64,000 bases of DNA from positions 194,416-258,415 of the forward strand of contig JABLUY010000005.1 of NCBI GenBank assembly GCA_013306675.1, in the 5' to 3' direction. Positions within the stretch are counted from its first letter, which is position 1, and each line of letters opens with the position of its first letter. The notes under the pieces are model-generated. The model was not told where the DNA came from and ran no database searches. It was given only the letters and a program-made list of their open reading frames with translations. This document shows positions 44,987-57,314 of the stretch, piece after piece. Made by a program: the position numbers and the translations under genes. This DNA is from Thraustochytrium sp. TN22. Taxonomy: Eukaryota > Sar > Bigyra > Thraustochytrida > Thraustochytriidae.

Positions 44987-47188
44987 ATGAGCGGCGCGAG
45001 GCTGCCCGCGCAGAGGTCCGTCTGGAGGCGGCCGGGCCGCAGACAACTAGCGGCCGTCGGGGCGCCGGCGCCATGGCGGCCCTTGCTGGTGGCGGCGGGG
45101 CCGCTGGCGGGGCCGCTAGCGGGGCCGCTGGCGGGGCCGCTGGCGGGCAGCGGCGGCGAGACGAAAGGCGCGCTGGGGCTGCGCGTCGTGGCGTTTAGTA
45201 CGGAGGCCGGCAGCGAGTCCGGCGTGAGGAGGGCGCGGCGCAGGCCACTGCGGTCGCCGGCGCTGGGTCCCGCGGAGCGCCAGCGCAGGCTGCTCTCCAG
45301 CAGGGAGATCATGCTGGAGCACGTCGTGGGCGCGCTGGACCAGAGCGTAAACACCGAGACCAACCAGCCGCTCAAGCCGCCCACGCGCGTGCAGCTCGTG
45401 ACGCTCGGCACCGGCAGCATGGTGCCCACGCGCACGCGCAACGTGTCGTCGACAGCGCTCACCTTCGGCGGCTACACGTGGCTCTTCGACTGCGGCGAGA
45501 GCACGCCAACGTCGATCCGCCAGAGCCAGGACGTCAAGCTGGGCAGCGTGAACCGCGTCTACATCACACACTTGCACGGGGACCATTTCTTCGGGCTGCC
45601 CTCGCTCATGTGCGCTCTCTGCGAGACGAAACTCATGACGCACGAGCACAAGCGCGCGCCCACCAGCCCAAATAGCCCGCCGCTGGAAATCTTCGGCCCG
45701 CCCAACCTGCGCGTCGCGCTGCGCACCATGCTTATGGCCTCAGGCGTCGTCTTCCCGTTCAACTACGTGGTCACGGAACTGCACCCGAGCACGACGCCCA
45801 AGGTGGAGTCGCACCAAGACCCGGTCAACGACAATCTGCATCCGTGCGAGATTCTGGGCAAGAACTTGCGTAGCGAGAACAACCGCTGGGATGAGGTTCC
45901 CTTGCACTTTGATCTGGTGCCCAAGGAGAAGTCGTCACGCGCGACGGTGCGTGCGGCGCTCATCCGCCACTCTGGCAATGTCCCGTGCCTAGGCTACGTC
46001 GTCGAGGAGAAGTCGTACCCGGGCGCATTGGACGGCGACCGCGCCAAGCGCATCCTCAAGGATCCGGCGAACCGCGCGCTCTTTCGCGACCTGGGCATCA
46101 ACGAGCCGCTGCGGTCGCTCAGCTACCTCAAGAGGGGCTACGAGCTCAAGCTCGCCACCGGGACGCTGCGGGCGGCGGACGTGGTGGGCCCCGAGAAGCC
46201 CGGTCGCAAGATTGTCATCCTCGGTGACACCTGTGACGCGAGCAACATCGCCGGCATGGCCGCAAACGCCGACGTCCTGGTCCATGAGGCCACCAACGCC
46301 TATCTGCCTGAGCTCGGGCCTCTCTCCGAGCTCGACAGCGAGGAGCGCACCTTAGCGCGCACGCTCTTGCATGGCCACTCCACGCCGCGAATGGCCGGCG
46401 CCTTTGCGCAGGCTATCGGCGCGAAGAGCCTCGTGCTGCGCCACTTCAGCTCGCGCTACGCCGGCATGGTACCGGAGCGTCTGCCCGTCTCGCGAGAAAT
46501 GCTGGACGTGTACGATGCCATTCGCTCCGCCGCACAGCAGACCTTCACCCGCGGCGAGACCTTCGTGGCCAACGACCTCGAGAACTTTGAGATCCTCGGC
46601 GCCTGGCACGAGCAGCGCGTCGAGTCCCGCGTTATCCTGCGCTCCTCTTACGAGGGCTTCGTTGACCTCGCGCGTAGGTTGCTCGCCGCGCACCCGGACG
46701 AGGAGAGCATTGACATGACCAGCCGCCGCCCCGGTTTGCGGCCCTCGCTGGCCGAGCTCAACATCGCGTACGCTAGCGCCAACAGGTACCTCAGTCGCCG
46801 CGTGCTCGATTTTCCCGAGACGGACGGCGAGGACCCGGTGCCTGAGGTCGAGGGTAGCCTCTTTGACGACCCAGATCTGGACGACGAAGACGACGACGAT
46901 GCCAATGACGACGAGGAGGAAGGAGCGGAGGACGACGATGTGACCCCTCAGGGCGACTTCGACGATGCCCACCTGGAGGCTGGCAATGTAGAGGACATGG
47001 CCGACCGCGGCGAGGGCGACGGCCAGCAGGACGTGTCAGATGATGCGCCGGCCGACCAGGAGGCCATCGACCGGGAGGTGACTCCGGCCGAGGCCTACGC
47101 CAACGCGCGCCGCGCGCTCAAGCCGCACTGGCGCATTCTCCGCAAGAAGAGCTTCTTCAACGCCAAGCTCATCCACCGCAAGTCCTAG
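44987..47188 (+). CDS. ELAC1: Short-type tRNase Z (ELAC1-like) with N-terminal presequence and acidic tail
   Basis: The protein has 733 residues from ATG 44987. The first ~45 residues are Arg/Ala/Leu-rich without acidic residues (MSGARLPAQRSVWRRPGRRQ), like an organellar targeting peptide. A GPLA repeat follows. The catalytic beta-lactamase domain starts near 135 (VQLVTLGTGSMVPTRTRN) and carries the metal motif THLHGDHFFGLP (His195, His197, Asp199, His200). It continues with AALIRHSGNVPCLGYVVEE, GRKIVILGDTCDASN, the HEAT box in DVLVHEATNAYL, and the GHSTPRMAG loop. tRNase Z cuts the 3' trailer from tRNA precursors so that CCA can be added. Only one beta-lactamase domain is present, so this is the short form, although the chain is about twice the usual length. 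The extra ~175 residues at the C-terminus are strongly Asp/Glu-rich with a basic end. Confidence 0.93.
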   Translation: MSGARLPAQRSVWRRPGRRQLAAVGAPAPWRPLLVAAGPLAGPLAGPLAGPLAGSGGETKGALGLRVVAFSTEAGSESGVRRARRRPLRSPALGPAERQRRLLSSREIMLEHVVGALDQSVNTETNQPLKPPTRVQLVTLGTGSMVPTRTRNVSSTALTFGGYTWLFDCGESTPTSIRQSQDVKLGSVNRVYITHLHGDHFFGLPSLMCALCETKLMTHEHKRAPTSPNSPPLEIFGPPNLRVALRTMLMASGVVFPFNYVVTELHPSTTPKVESHQDPVNDNLHPCEILGKNLRSENNRWDEVPLHFDLVPKEKSSRATVRAALIRHSGNVPCLGYVVEEKSYPGALDGDRAKRILKDPANRALFRDLGINEPLRSLSYLKRGYELKLATGTLRAADVVGPEKPGRKIVILGDTCDASNIAGMAANADVLVHEATNAYLPELGPLSELDSEERTLARTLLHGHSTPRMAGAFAQAIGAKSLVLRHFSSRYAGMVPERLPVSREMLDVYDAIRSAAQQTFTRGETFVANDLENFEILGAWHEQRVESRVILRSSYEGFVDLARRLLAAHPDEESIDMTSRRPGLRPSLAELNIAYASANRYLSRRVLDFPETDGEDPVPEVEGSLFDDPDLDDEDDDDANDDEEEGAEDDDVTPQGDFDDAHLEAGNVEDMADRGEGDGQQDVSDDAPADQEAIDREVTPAEAYANARRALKPHWRILRKKSFFNAKLIHRKS

Positions 47189-47692
47189 CTCCAGGGACTG
47201 GCCATCCGCTTCGTCCAACCATGCATGCAGCAGACGGGCGAGCGGCATCCACTGATGAAATAGACACAGAACAAACAAAACGAAACAACTTGAAACCCAC
47301 TCTCCCACCCACCGTGACCCACACGCCAAGAAGATTGTGAAATGAGCGACGCAGACAGTGACCGGCTCATTCGCGTGCCGCTTCTCTGGCTCGGACTTCC
47401 GCCACATCGTGATCGTGACTGCTCAGTAGCACCTGCTGCTGTCCGAGTCCGAGACACGCCACGGGTCATCTGTAGGTTGTACTATACCAGTGACAGTGCC
47501 AGGGGCTGAGTGGCCCCGAATCTGTCAGCCCGGCCGCGCCCGGCCGGCGGCGGCTGCTTCTCCGTCGAAGTCACTGCAGGCGCCAACGACCTAACGGTGG
47601 CGGGCGAACCTAACGACCGCGGCGCGCGACGCGAGCAGCTCAAATCGCTCGAGGCGCTCAAATCGCTCTCGAGAGAGAGAGAGAGCAAGAAG
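47189..47692. other. Upstream region of DNA polymerase epsilon
   Basis: These 504 bases hold the 3' flank of tRNase Z and the presumed promoter of the polymerase gene. A GAGAGAGAGAGAGAG run lies at about 47670-47685, just before the ATG at 47693. Upstream in-frame codons exist but no ATG, so the coding start is at 47693. Confidence 0.55.
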
Positions 47693-47702
47693 ATGTTCAG
47701 GC

Positions 47703-47739
<37 letters not shown>

Positions 47740-50700
47740 GCGACGCGGCGGCGGCAGCGGTGGCGGCTGGTCCGGACGGCGGCAGGGCGCGCAGGGCCTC
47801 CGGCGGCGCGGCGGCGGTGGCGGCGGCGGTGGCCGGGGCGGCCGCTCTGGCGGCAGCGATGACCGCGGCGCGGGCGGCGCGGGCGGCGCGCAGCGGCTGA
47901 GGCCGCGCACCAAGGCGAGCCAGGACTTCCGCGACGCGCTGCAGGAACAGAGCGCGCGCGTGGACGAGATGTACGGCTTCGATGAGTTTCGCGAGGGCGC
48001 ACCGCGCGTCGGGTGGCTGCTCAACATGCTCCCGACCTCGGTAAGCCTGGTGGACCCTGCGCTGGAGCGGCCCGTGGAGCTGTCGGCGCTGGAGCTGTAC
48101 TTTTTGCAGCAAGACGGCAACACCTTCAAGGCGACGGTGCTGCACCGGCCGTACTTTTACGTCCTGGTCAAGGACCCCTGGGTGCAGGAGACCAAGGCGA
48201 TGCTGGAGCGGCGCTTCGGGTCGGAGCTGAGCAGCGTCGAGATTGTGGAGCGCGAGGACTTGGACCTGGCGGACCATCTGGCGGGCAAGCGGCGCGTGCT
48301 GCTGCAGCTCTTCTTCCGCAACGTGGGCGACCTCATGAACGTGCGCATGGAGCTGCAGGAGGCCGTCCGCGTCAACAAGGGCCGGTCCAAGGCCGCCGAG
48401 GCGTATGACTTCACGGGCCATGATACGGGCGGCGCCGGCGACCCGCCCGAGGACCTCATGGAGGCGGTGGAGGACCTGCGCGAGTACGACGTGCAGTACC
48501 AGACGCGCGTGTCGATTGACCTGGGCATTAACGTGGGTAGCTGGTATGAGGTGGAGCCGCGGATCTCGGATGGCAGCGGCGCGGATGGTCTGGGCGTGAG
48601 CGTGCGCAAGCTGGACCTCCTGGAGAAGGCCGAGCCGCGCGTGCTGGCCTTTGACATCGAGTGTACCAAGCAGCCGCACAAGTTTCCGGACGCGACCTTT
48701 GACCAGGTCTTCATGATCTCGTACATGTTCGACGGCCAGGGTTACCTCATCATCAACCGCGAGGTGGTGACGGAGGACATCGACTCCTTCGAGTACACAC
48801 CCAAGCCCGAGTACGCCGGCCCGTTCGAGGTGATGAACGAGCCGGACGAGGAGGCGACCTTGCGGCGCTTCTTCGAACATTGCCGTGAGCTGCGGCCCAA
48901 CGTATGGGTCACGTACAACGGCGACTTCTTTGACTGGCCCTTCATTGAAAAGCGCGCGGCCACCTACGACATGGACCTGCGCAACGAGGTGGGCGTCGGC
49001 ATGAACAAGGATAACGAGTACCGCGGGCGCTGCTCGGTGCACATCGACTGCCTGTACTGGGTCAAGCGCGACTCCTACCTGCCGGCCGGCTCGCGCGGCC
49101 TCAAGGCCGTGACCAAGGCGAAACTGGGCTACGATCCTGTCGAGGTGGACCCGGAGGACATGGTGCGCTTCGCTCGCGAGCGGCCGCACCACATGGCATC
49201 ATACTCGGTGTCCGACGCCGTGGCCACGTACTACCTCTTCGACAAGTACATCAACCTCTTCATCTTCTCGCTGTGCACCATCATCCCGCTCAACGCGGAG
49301 GACGTGCTGCGCAAGGGCTCCGGCACGCTGTGCGAGATGCTGCTCATGGTCGAGGCGCGCCAGGTCAACATTCTGTGCCCCAACAAGCAGCAGGACCCGG
49401 CGCAAAAGTTTACAGACAAGGGCCAGCTGCTGGAGCAGGACACCTACATCGGCGGCCACGTCGAATGCCTGGAGACGGGCGTGTACCGTGACGACCTGCC
49501 GGAGAAGTTCCGGCTGGACCCGGCGGCCTTTGACGAGCTCATCGCCAACGTGGACCGCGACCTGACGTTCGCGATCGAGATCGAGTCTGGCATTCCGCGG
49601 CGGGAGGTTACCAACTACGACGAGGTGCGCTGCGAGATCGTAGAGGCGCTGGAGATGCTGCGCGACACGCCCGTGCGCCTGGAGCGCCCCACCATTTACC
49701 ACTTGGACGTGGCGGCCATGTACCCCAACATCATCCTCACGAACCGCCTGCAGCCGAGCGCAATCGTGGACGAGGCGGACTGCGCGTCGTGCTCCTTCAA
49801 CGCCGGGCCCGAGGCCAACTGCAAGCGGCGCATGGACTGGATGTGGCGCGGCGAGTTCTACCCGGCGAAACGGTCCGAGTTCCAGGCCATCAAGACGCAG
49901 CTCGAATATGAGCACGTGGACGGTGTGCCGTACCACGAGCTGCCGCGCGGGGATCGTAATCGCTTGTTGCGGCAGCGCGTCCGCACGTACTCGCAGACTG
50001 TGTACAAGCGCGTCAAGGACACGGAGGTGACGAAGAAGACAGCGACCATTTGCCAGCGCGAGAACTCCTTCTACGTCGACACCATCAAGGCCTTCCGCGA
50101 CCGCCGCTACGAGTACAAGCGGCTGACCAAGAAGTGGTCCAAGCAAAAGTCGAGCGTGGAGCGGCAGCTGGAGACCGGGTCTGCCAAGGTGGACCCGCTG
50201 GCGCTGGACGAGGCGCGCAACAAGGTACTGCTCTTCGACTCCCTGCAGCTCGCGCACAAGTGCATTCTGAACTCCTTCTATGGCTACGTGATGCGCAAGG
50301 GTGCGCGTTGGCACTCGATGGAGATGGCCGGCATCGTGACGCACACTGGCGGTAACATCATCAAGCAGGCGCGCCGCCTGGTGGAGCGCATCGGACGCCC
50401 GCTGGAGCTCGACACGGATGGCATTTGGTGCATCTTGCCGGCAAGCTTTCCGGAGAACTACGCGCTGCGCACGGCATCGGGCGGCAAGATCCCCATCTCC
50501 TACCCGTGCGTCATGCTCAACGCCGACGTGCATGCGAACTTCACGAACCACCAGTACCAGACGCTCGTGGACCCGCAGCGCCTGCAGTACGACACGCGCA
50601 GCGAGTGCTCCATCTACTTTGAGGTTGACGGCCCGTACCGCTGCATGGTGCTGCCAGCGTCGCAGGAGGAGGGCAAGCTACTGAAGAAGCGCTACGCCGT

Positions 50701-53700
50701 CTTCAACCACGACGGCTCGCTGGCCGAGCTCAAGGGCTTCGAGCTGAAGCGTCGCGGCGAGCTCAAGATCATCAAGATCTTCCAGTCGCAGGTCTTCGAG
50801 AAGTTCCTCCTGGGCACCTCGCTGCAGGAGTGCTACGCGGCCGTGGCGGAGATCGCCAACTTTTGGCTCGATGTGCTGTTCACGCGCGGCAAGGACCTCA
50901 GCGACGAGGAGCTCATCGACCTCATCAGCGAGAACCGCTCCATGAGCCGCAAGGCCGAGGAGTACGAGGGCCAGAAGTCCGTGGCCATCACCACGGCGCA
51001 CCGGCTCGCTGAGATCTTTGGCGCTGAGATGATCCGCGACGCCGGCCTCAACTGCAAGCTGCTCATCGCGCGCCAGCCCGTGGGCGAGCAGACAACGGCG
51101 CGCGCCATCCCGGCGGTCATCTTCTCGCTCGGCGAGGAGGCCAAGCGGCAGGCGCTGCGCCGCTGGCTGCGCGACAACTCGCTCACCGATTTCGATGTGC
51201 GTTCCATCGTCGACTGGGACTACTACATCGACCGCCTCGGCAAGGCCGTGCAGAAGATCATCACCATCCCGGCGGCGCTGCAAAACGTGGCCAACCCGGT
51301 CCCGCGGATTGAGCATCCGGACTGGCTTCTGCGCGACGTGCGCGCCAAGGCGGACAAGTTCAAGCAGAAGAAGCTCACCACGCTCTTTGGCCGCTCCGCG
51401 GCCAAGACCCACCCGGGCGACGTCGCGGACATGGAGGACCTCCTTGGCGGCGGCGCCGATGACAAGCACAGCGGCAAGAAAACCAACGCCATCGACAGCA
51501 GCAGGGCTGCCGAGATGGAGATGGACGAGCACGAGGCTGAGAACGAGGAGCCGGCTGGCGAGCCGCAGGACTTTGATGGCTGGCTCGCAGCGCGCAAGCG
51601 CATGTGGCACACGCGCCTGGAGCGGTACAAGGCGGAGCGCAAGGCGGCCGCGGAGGGAGGGTCTGCCGCGGACGGCTCTGCGGTCACGTACAACCTGCGC
51701 AACGGCCTGAGCGGCTTCGTGCAGAGGCGCGAGGGCTTGCAGGCCTTCAACTACCTGCAGGTGCTGGAGGTACGTGCGCAGAAGCAGCCAGGGCTCTTCA
51801 AGGTCTTCGTCATGCCCGAGACGCGCGACGAGGTGCGCACGCTGTATGTGACGGTGAACCGCAGCTTCTTCCTCAACTCGCGCGAGGCCTGCGACCCGGC
51901 GGAGGCGCCGCCGTGGCTCAGCATGCAGCGCGCAGCGCGCTGGAAGCTGCCGCACGCGCACACCAGCGAGCACCTCTACCTCATGGAGGCGCCGGAGCCG
52001 CTCATGCGCAAGCACGCGAAGCTCATGGCGGACCTGCTGGAGCAGCCCAGCGTGGCTGGCGTGTATGAGCTGCAGACGCCCGCGGAGGCTCGCCTACTAC
52101 GCGAGCTTGGCTGCATCGTCTCGGTGCACGGCAAGTCGGCTACCGGCCGCGGCACACCCAAGGAGCCGTACGCGCTCGCTGATCTGCAGCGCGTGCCCAA
52201 GGTGGTCTCCCCGTACCTCCTGGGCTCGGGCGCCTCCTTCCAGCGCTTCTTCCTGTACGTGGGCGGCGTGGCCGGGCGGCGCGTGGTGTTGGTCTTCCGC
52301 GTGGAGCAGTCATCCAACGAGCTGGCCAAGCTAGGCTGGAAGAACCTGCGCCGCGACCAGGCCGAGATGGACATGACGCTGAGCGTGGCGCCGTCCGTGG
52401 TGCGCATCCAGGCCTGGGTGCAGGGCAGCCGCGCGCACGAGGACGAGCGCCCGAGCCTGCGGCGCGCCGTGCGCAGCTACCTGGATGCCTGCGCGCAGGA
52501 TTCCCCGAGCTCCTTCGCCGAGACGCTGCGCGGGTGCGTGCAGCACGCTGAGGTGACGCGCGTGGGGTCGGGGGAGGCGCTCTGGCGCGGCGTCAATGCA
52601 TACCTTGGCGCCCTGAGCCGCGAGTCGGGCAGCGCCCTGGTGGGCGTCGTGCACAGCGCGCTGTCAAAGCGCGACCTGCTCGAGTGTGCGCGGCCCCTGA
52701 GCCAGTTCTCATGCGTGTGGATGTGGGCGCGCGAGTCGGATAGCGGCGTGCTGCCCTCGCTGCAGTGGGAGCGCTTCCTGGTCGACGAGGGCGTCAAGCA
52801 GTACTTTGCGCACGCGCCCTGGCTCTTTGACCGCATGCGCTGTGCGCACTTCTCGCAGATCCCGCTCGCACACCTGGGTGATGACTGTGCGCTCACCACG
52901 ATGGACGTGCTCTTTTTGCGCAGCCTCTCGCGCAACGCACATGTGCAGTGGGCCTCGCCCTCGTGCACGCCGGATCTTGGCGGCCTCGAGTCGGACGCGG
53001 CGGAGGCGGCGCTGCTGGCTGCTGACGAGGTGCCGAACATCGTCTCGCCCGGCACGTACCGGTCGTACTGTGCCGTGCTCTCGGTCAAGCACCTGGCGGT
53101 CAACACCATGCTACATGCGAACGAGGTGCACGACATCGAGTGCGCGGACGGCTCGCTGGCGCTGGAGCAGCACTCGCTCGGCGCGCTCGCGCCGGACGGC
53201 GGCGTGCAGAAGCTCGACGCGGACGGCGCCGTCGTGCGCGCCAAGGTCCACGCCGCGGCCGGCGTGCTGGGCTCCGCTGCCGAATGTCTGGGTGCTTTCA
53301 ACGTCCTGCGCGGCCTCGTGAAGCGCATCTTCAGGGACGCGCTGGAGACCAACGAGGACTACTCGTGGGCGCTGCTGGCCAACTTTTACCGCTGGCTCTG
53401 CTCGCCGCGCAGCCTGCTCTACGACCCGGCGCTGCAGCGCTTCGTGCAGCAGCTCATGGTCAAGGTCTTTTTGCAGCTCGTCGCGGAACTGCGCCGTCTC
53501 GGCGCCACGATTGTGTCGGCTAACTTCCAGCGCATCATCATCTGCACCGGGAAGCGCGACGCACAGGCGGCTTCGGCCTACGTGGACCACGTCGTCAGCA
53601 CGGTGCGCTCCAAGTCGCTCTTTGAGGACGTGGACCTGGACATCACCGATACCTGGGAGTCACTTATTTTCATGGACGACGCCAACTACGGCGTCGTCAA

Positions 53701-53944
53701 GGCAAACCCGACCTACGATGAGGAGCTTCGTGCCTACGAGGCTCGCCAAGCTCGCCGTCTTGAGCGTGAGCAGCAGCGGAACGAGCCTGTGCCCGCCAAA
53801 GCGACCGTCACGGCAGCTGCAAAGAAGACGAAGAAGACGGACAAGACGTTGGCACCTCCTCAAAAGAAGCCTCTGGACAAGGACAGCGACGAGAACGAAG
53901 ACGAAGACGAAGAAGAGGACATGGCCCAGGTCGACGACGAGAAC

Positions 53945-53976
<32 letters not shown>

Positions 53977-55420
53977 CGACGTTGAGGAAAAGAAGGCGAA
54001 GGCACCGGCGGCTGCCCCAGGCCGCAAGCGGCGGCTCCTGCGCAAGGGGGGGCGCAAGGCGGGCGACTCGGACTCGGACTCGGACTCGGATTCGGATCTG
54101 GACGACCCGCTCGTGACGCGCAACGAGAGGAGCAAGACCAACAAGGGCAGCGCGAAGCGCAAGGCCGCAGCCGAGTCGGAGTCAGAGGACAGCGAAAGCG
54201 ACAGTGATGCACACAGCAGCCGCAGTAGCGGTAGCGGCGTGGAGGCGGCGCGTAGGCGCGTCAAGGCGCTGCGTGCCAACAAGCGCGGAGGCAGCCGGCG
54301 CGTGAACCGTGACGTGGAACGCGACCTGGAGCTGGACGAGGCGGAGGACCTGGACAACTTCATTGTAGAGGACGACGGCGACTCGTTCTTTGGCGGGCGC
54401 GCGGCGCGCGACGAGGACGAAGAGGCGCTCCTGGAGGCGGCGCGGCCGCCGTTCAAGCATAGCCTCCTCCTGGAGTGGGACATCGCCACGTACCTGCCGG
54501 AGGAGCTGCAGCGGTACTTTGAGCTGTACGTGGGTGCCTTCCTGCTCAAACCAGTGGAGTTTCGCGCGGAGAAGCTTGCGCAGCAGATGCAGCGCATCAG
54601 CGCGGCCAGCGGCGAGCGCAAGGAGGGCGACCACGGTGAGTCGGCGGCGCCAGAGATGGAGGAGTTCGCGCTGCTGCGCGTGAATGAGGCGGAGCTGGAC
54701 GAGCAGGAGAAGGAGTTCGTGTCGCAGATGCTCAAGACGGAGGTGGTAGGCGAGCTGATGCGGCTCGTGCCGCGCATCACCATGTCCGGCATGGGCGCCG
54801 GCGACTTCCCCAAGCTGGCCGGCTCGCACCTGACGTACTCGAACCCGGCGCTGGAATTCATCAAGACACTTTGTGTGGTGCTGGCGTTGGACCCCAAGGT
54901 GCAGCACCAGGTCCAGGTGGCGAAGCGCCAGCTGCTGCGGCTCCTGCAGGTGCGCGAGTTCGCGCCCGAGGCAGCCTTCCACAACCCGTCCGTGACGCTC
55001 ATGCTGCGCGACGTGGTGTGCGCGCACTGCACGGCGGCCATGGACCTGGACCTGTGCCGCGACCAGGCGCTCGTGCGCGCCCAGATAGCGGCGGAGGACC
55101 CGGAGGAGACGCAGCCGTGGAGCTGCCCCGAGTGCGCGGAGCTGCTCGACATGGCGGCCATTGAGCACCAGCTCATCCGCCGCGTGCAGGACCTCACGCT
55201 CGCCTTTGAGCTGCAAGACATGGAGTGCGCCAAGTGCGGCCAGGTCCGCGCCAGCGCGCTCAGCGCCTCGTGCGCCTGCTCCGGCGAGTGGACGCTCACC
55301 ACGCCGGCGCGCGCCCAGGAAGCGCTCCTGCGCCCCTTTTACAACGTCGCCCGCTTTTACAAGTTCGCTTGGTTGCGCGAAACTGTCAGCTCCGCACTGC
55401 ATGACCTGCGCGCCCACTGA
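47693..55420 (+). CDS. POLE: DNA polymerase epsilon catalytic subunit
   Basis: The protein has 2575 residues in a single exon. A Gly/Arg-rich N-terminus comes first. The 3'-5' exonuclease follows: Exo I VLAFDIECTK with Asp321/Glu323, Exo II VTYNGDFFDWPF, and Exo III YSVSDAVATYYL. The B-family polymerase has motif A LDVAAMYPNIILTN (Asp672), motif B NSFYGYVMRKGARWHSMEM, and motif C LDTDGIW (Asp907, Asp909). Epsilon-specific cysteines for the core Fe-S cluster are present (CASCSFNAGPEANC, then ATICQRENSFY). The C-terminal half is the inactive second polymerase-exonuclease. It is broken near 2057-2226 by an Asp/Glu/Ser/Lys-rich insert. The end carries two zinc-type Cys clusters (CAHC...CPEC near 2444; CAKC...CAC near 2513) that bind the B subunit. 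This enzyme makes the leading strand in nuclear replication. The proofreading and polymerase residues are intact. Confidence 0.98.
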
Positions 55421-55975
55421 TGCATTGCGGTGATGACGATCATGATGCCGCCCGCCCTTCATGATCATGGCGTAAGCAGTAAGATAAATCACACCCCACC
55501 TGGTCACCAAAAGAAGCGTCGATTCGAAAGTCATGAGCAAACCACACTCCAAGATGCGCTTGACACGAGTTGGAAGCACCGGTCGACCGACTGAGCCCTT
55601 CGCCCACGTCGCCCAGCGATGGCGCCAGCAGCTGCGTTGCTTCAACTTGCTTGCAAGTCGCACTAGCAGGTGGCAGAGCCGCAGAGTGCCAGTGGTAACT
55701 TAACGCTACCTGGCGGCTGGCCGCCACCTTTGCAAGGACCTCAGGCTCGTGCCGGGCGCCTCCCATATACTGCCTGGCTCAGCCTGCGCCTCTTCAGGCT
55801 TCCAGCCATCGGGGCCTCGTGCTCTCACGCCAGGGAACGCGGAGGCAAGGGAGGGAGTGGGGACAAGCCGAGGATGCAGGCACGGCTTCATCAGACACTG
55901 CTCGCAGCGCGTGTCGAAGATGCAACGCACGGCTGGATACAGCCCGCTGCGGCTGCGCAGCCGAACGCAACGCGC

Positions 55976-56025
<50 letters not shown>

Positions 56026-57283
56026 GGCATAAAGATCTGAAAACACGCCGCAAAACATCTCCAGCGCGAAGCAGCCCCTACTAGTACAAGCTAGCTAGCT
56101 GGAGGAGGGGAACGTCCCTGGCCTTCGCTTGATGTAAGGCAAGCCTTCCTCCGGCGGGCCGCGGTGACAGCACACTCTTGACAGCCTCGCGCCAGGACGC
56201 GCACACAGGCTGTGGCACAGCACCTCGCCCACAACGACGCGGCCCAGCGCCCGCACCTCGTGCCAGTGCTCCCCTGCCTCGCATAGCCCCGCGCAGGCAG
56301 CGCAGGTCACGCTTGGGCTTGCGCAGCCCTGCTCCATGCCTGTCTCCGATTTCCCGCGCGCCGGCCTCGCAGCGTCGTCCTGCGACGCCGCTGCACTCCC
56401 CTACACTGTGACCGCACCACGCGAGCAAGCTTTTCTCAGGTTTCGACCGCGGTCACCACCGTGACTTCGTCTGGCGAGCCGAGTGCCTTGACGATCAAGT
56501 TCTCCTTGAGCCCGCGGACGTACGACCGCGGACGAACGACGGACAACGCCGGACAACCCGGCAGGGGGCGGCAAGCGCGCGCCTGAGTGACGTCTCCGAA
56601 CACCGGCCACGGCGGCACCTCCTCGCTCAACACTCTCGCTAGAGCATAGACTAGGCTAGCTAGCCTACTAGAGCTCTCGCTATGTAAGCCCCGGCGCCCG
56701 GCGTCCGGCGCTCTGGCCATCGAATCGATCGAACCAGAAGTCCACAACTCCGCCTCCTCCTCGTCGCGTGGCTCGCGAGCTTCGAGCAGCCCTCAAGTTC
56801 TGACAGCTTGCTTGGTCGCGCGACTCGCGCCAGGCTCCGACTCCGACTTCGAGGCGCAATGATCGCCGCAATCCGCGGCTCACGCGCTGGTCGCATCTTG
56901 CCCTCAACGGTCCGGGACGGCGCGCGCGCGTCCCCCGCACGCGCTGTGGGGTGCCGCGCCGGCGCTGTGGTGCGCGGCGCGGCCTCCTGGGGTGTCCGCG
57001 CGGCGCGCGGCCCCTCGGCGCCTCTGCCCCCGGCGGCGCCAGTGGGCGCGGGGGGCGCCCCGCCCCGCACGGCGCTGTTCGGGGCCGGCGAAGATTCGAG
57101 CGGGGCGGCGCGGATTGGACGCCAGGCGCGGCAGGCACGCGGCGGATCGGCGCCGCCGCGGCTACCCGCAACGCTAGGGCCGGCGGGCCGGCGGCGCGAT
57201 GCGAAGCGTGAGCAGCTTCAAGGAGCAGAGCCGCGGCGGCGCCAATCTCGCTTCCCTTCGCTCGGCAGCGGCGGCGGCAGGCA

Positions 57284-57314
<31 letters not shown>

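Noticed and set aside
50678-52015. Long antisense frames opposite POLE (also 47591-49192, 49199-50551 and 54182-55663)
   Set aside because: These are open only because stop codons are rare in this GC-rich coding strand. They show no motifs.
55533-55703. 56-codon plus-strand ORF after POLE
   Set aside because: Short, Arg-rich, mixed codon use, and no recognisable family. Probably chance.
56095-56337. Cys-rich 80-codon minus-strand frame
   Set aside because: The spaced Cys residues look tempting, but there is no second line of support (no partner exon, no known motif) and the region is compositionally biased.
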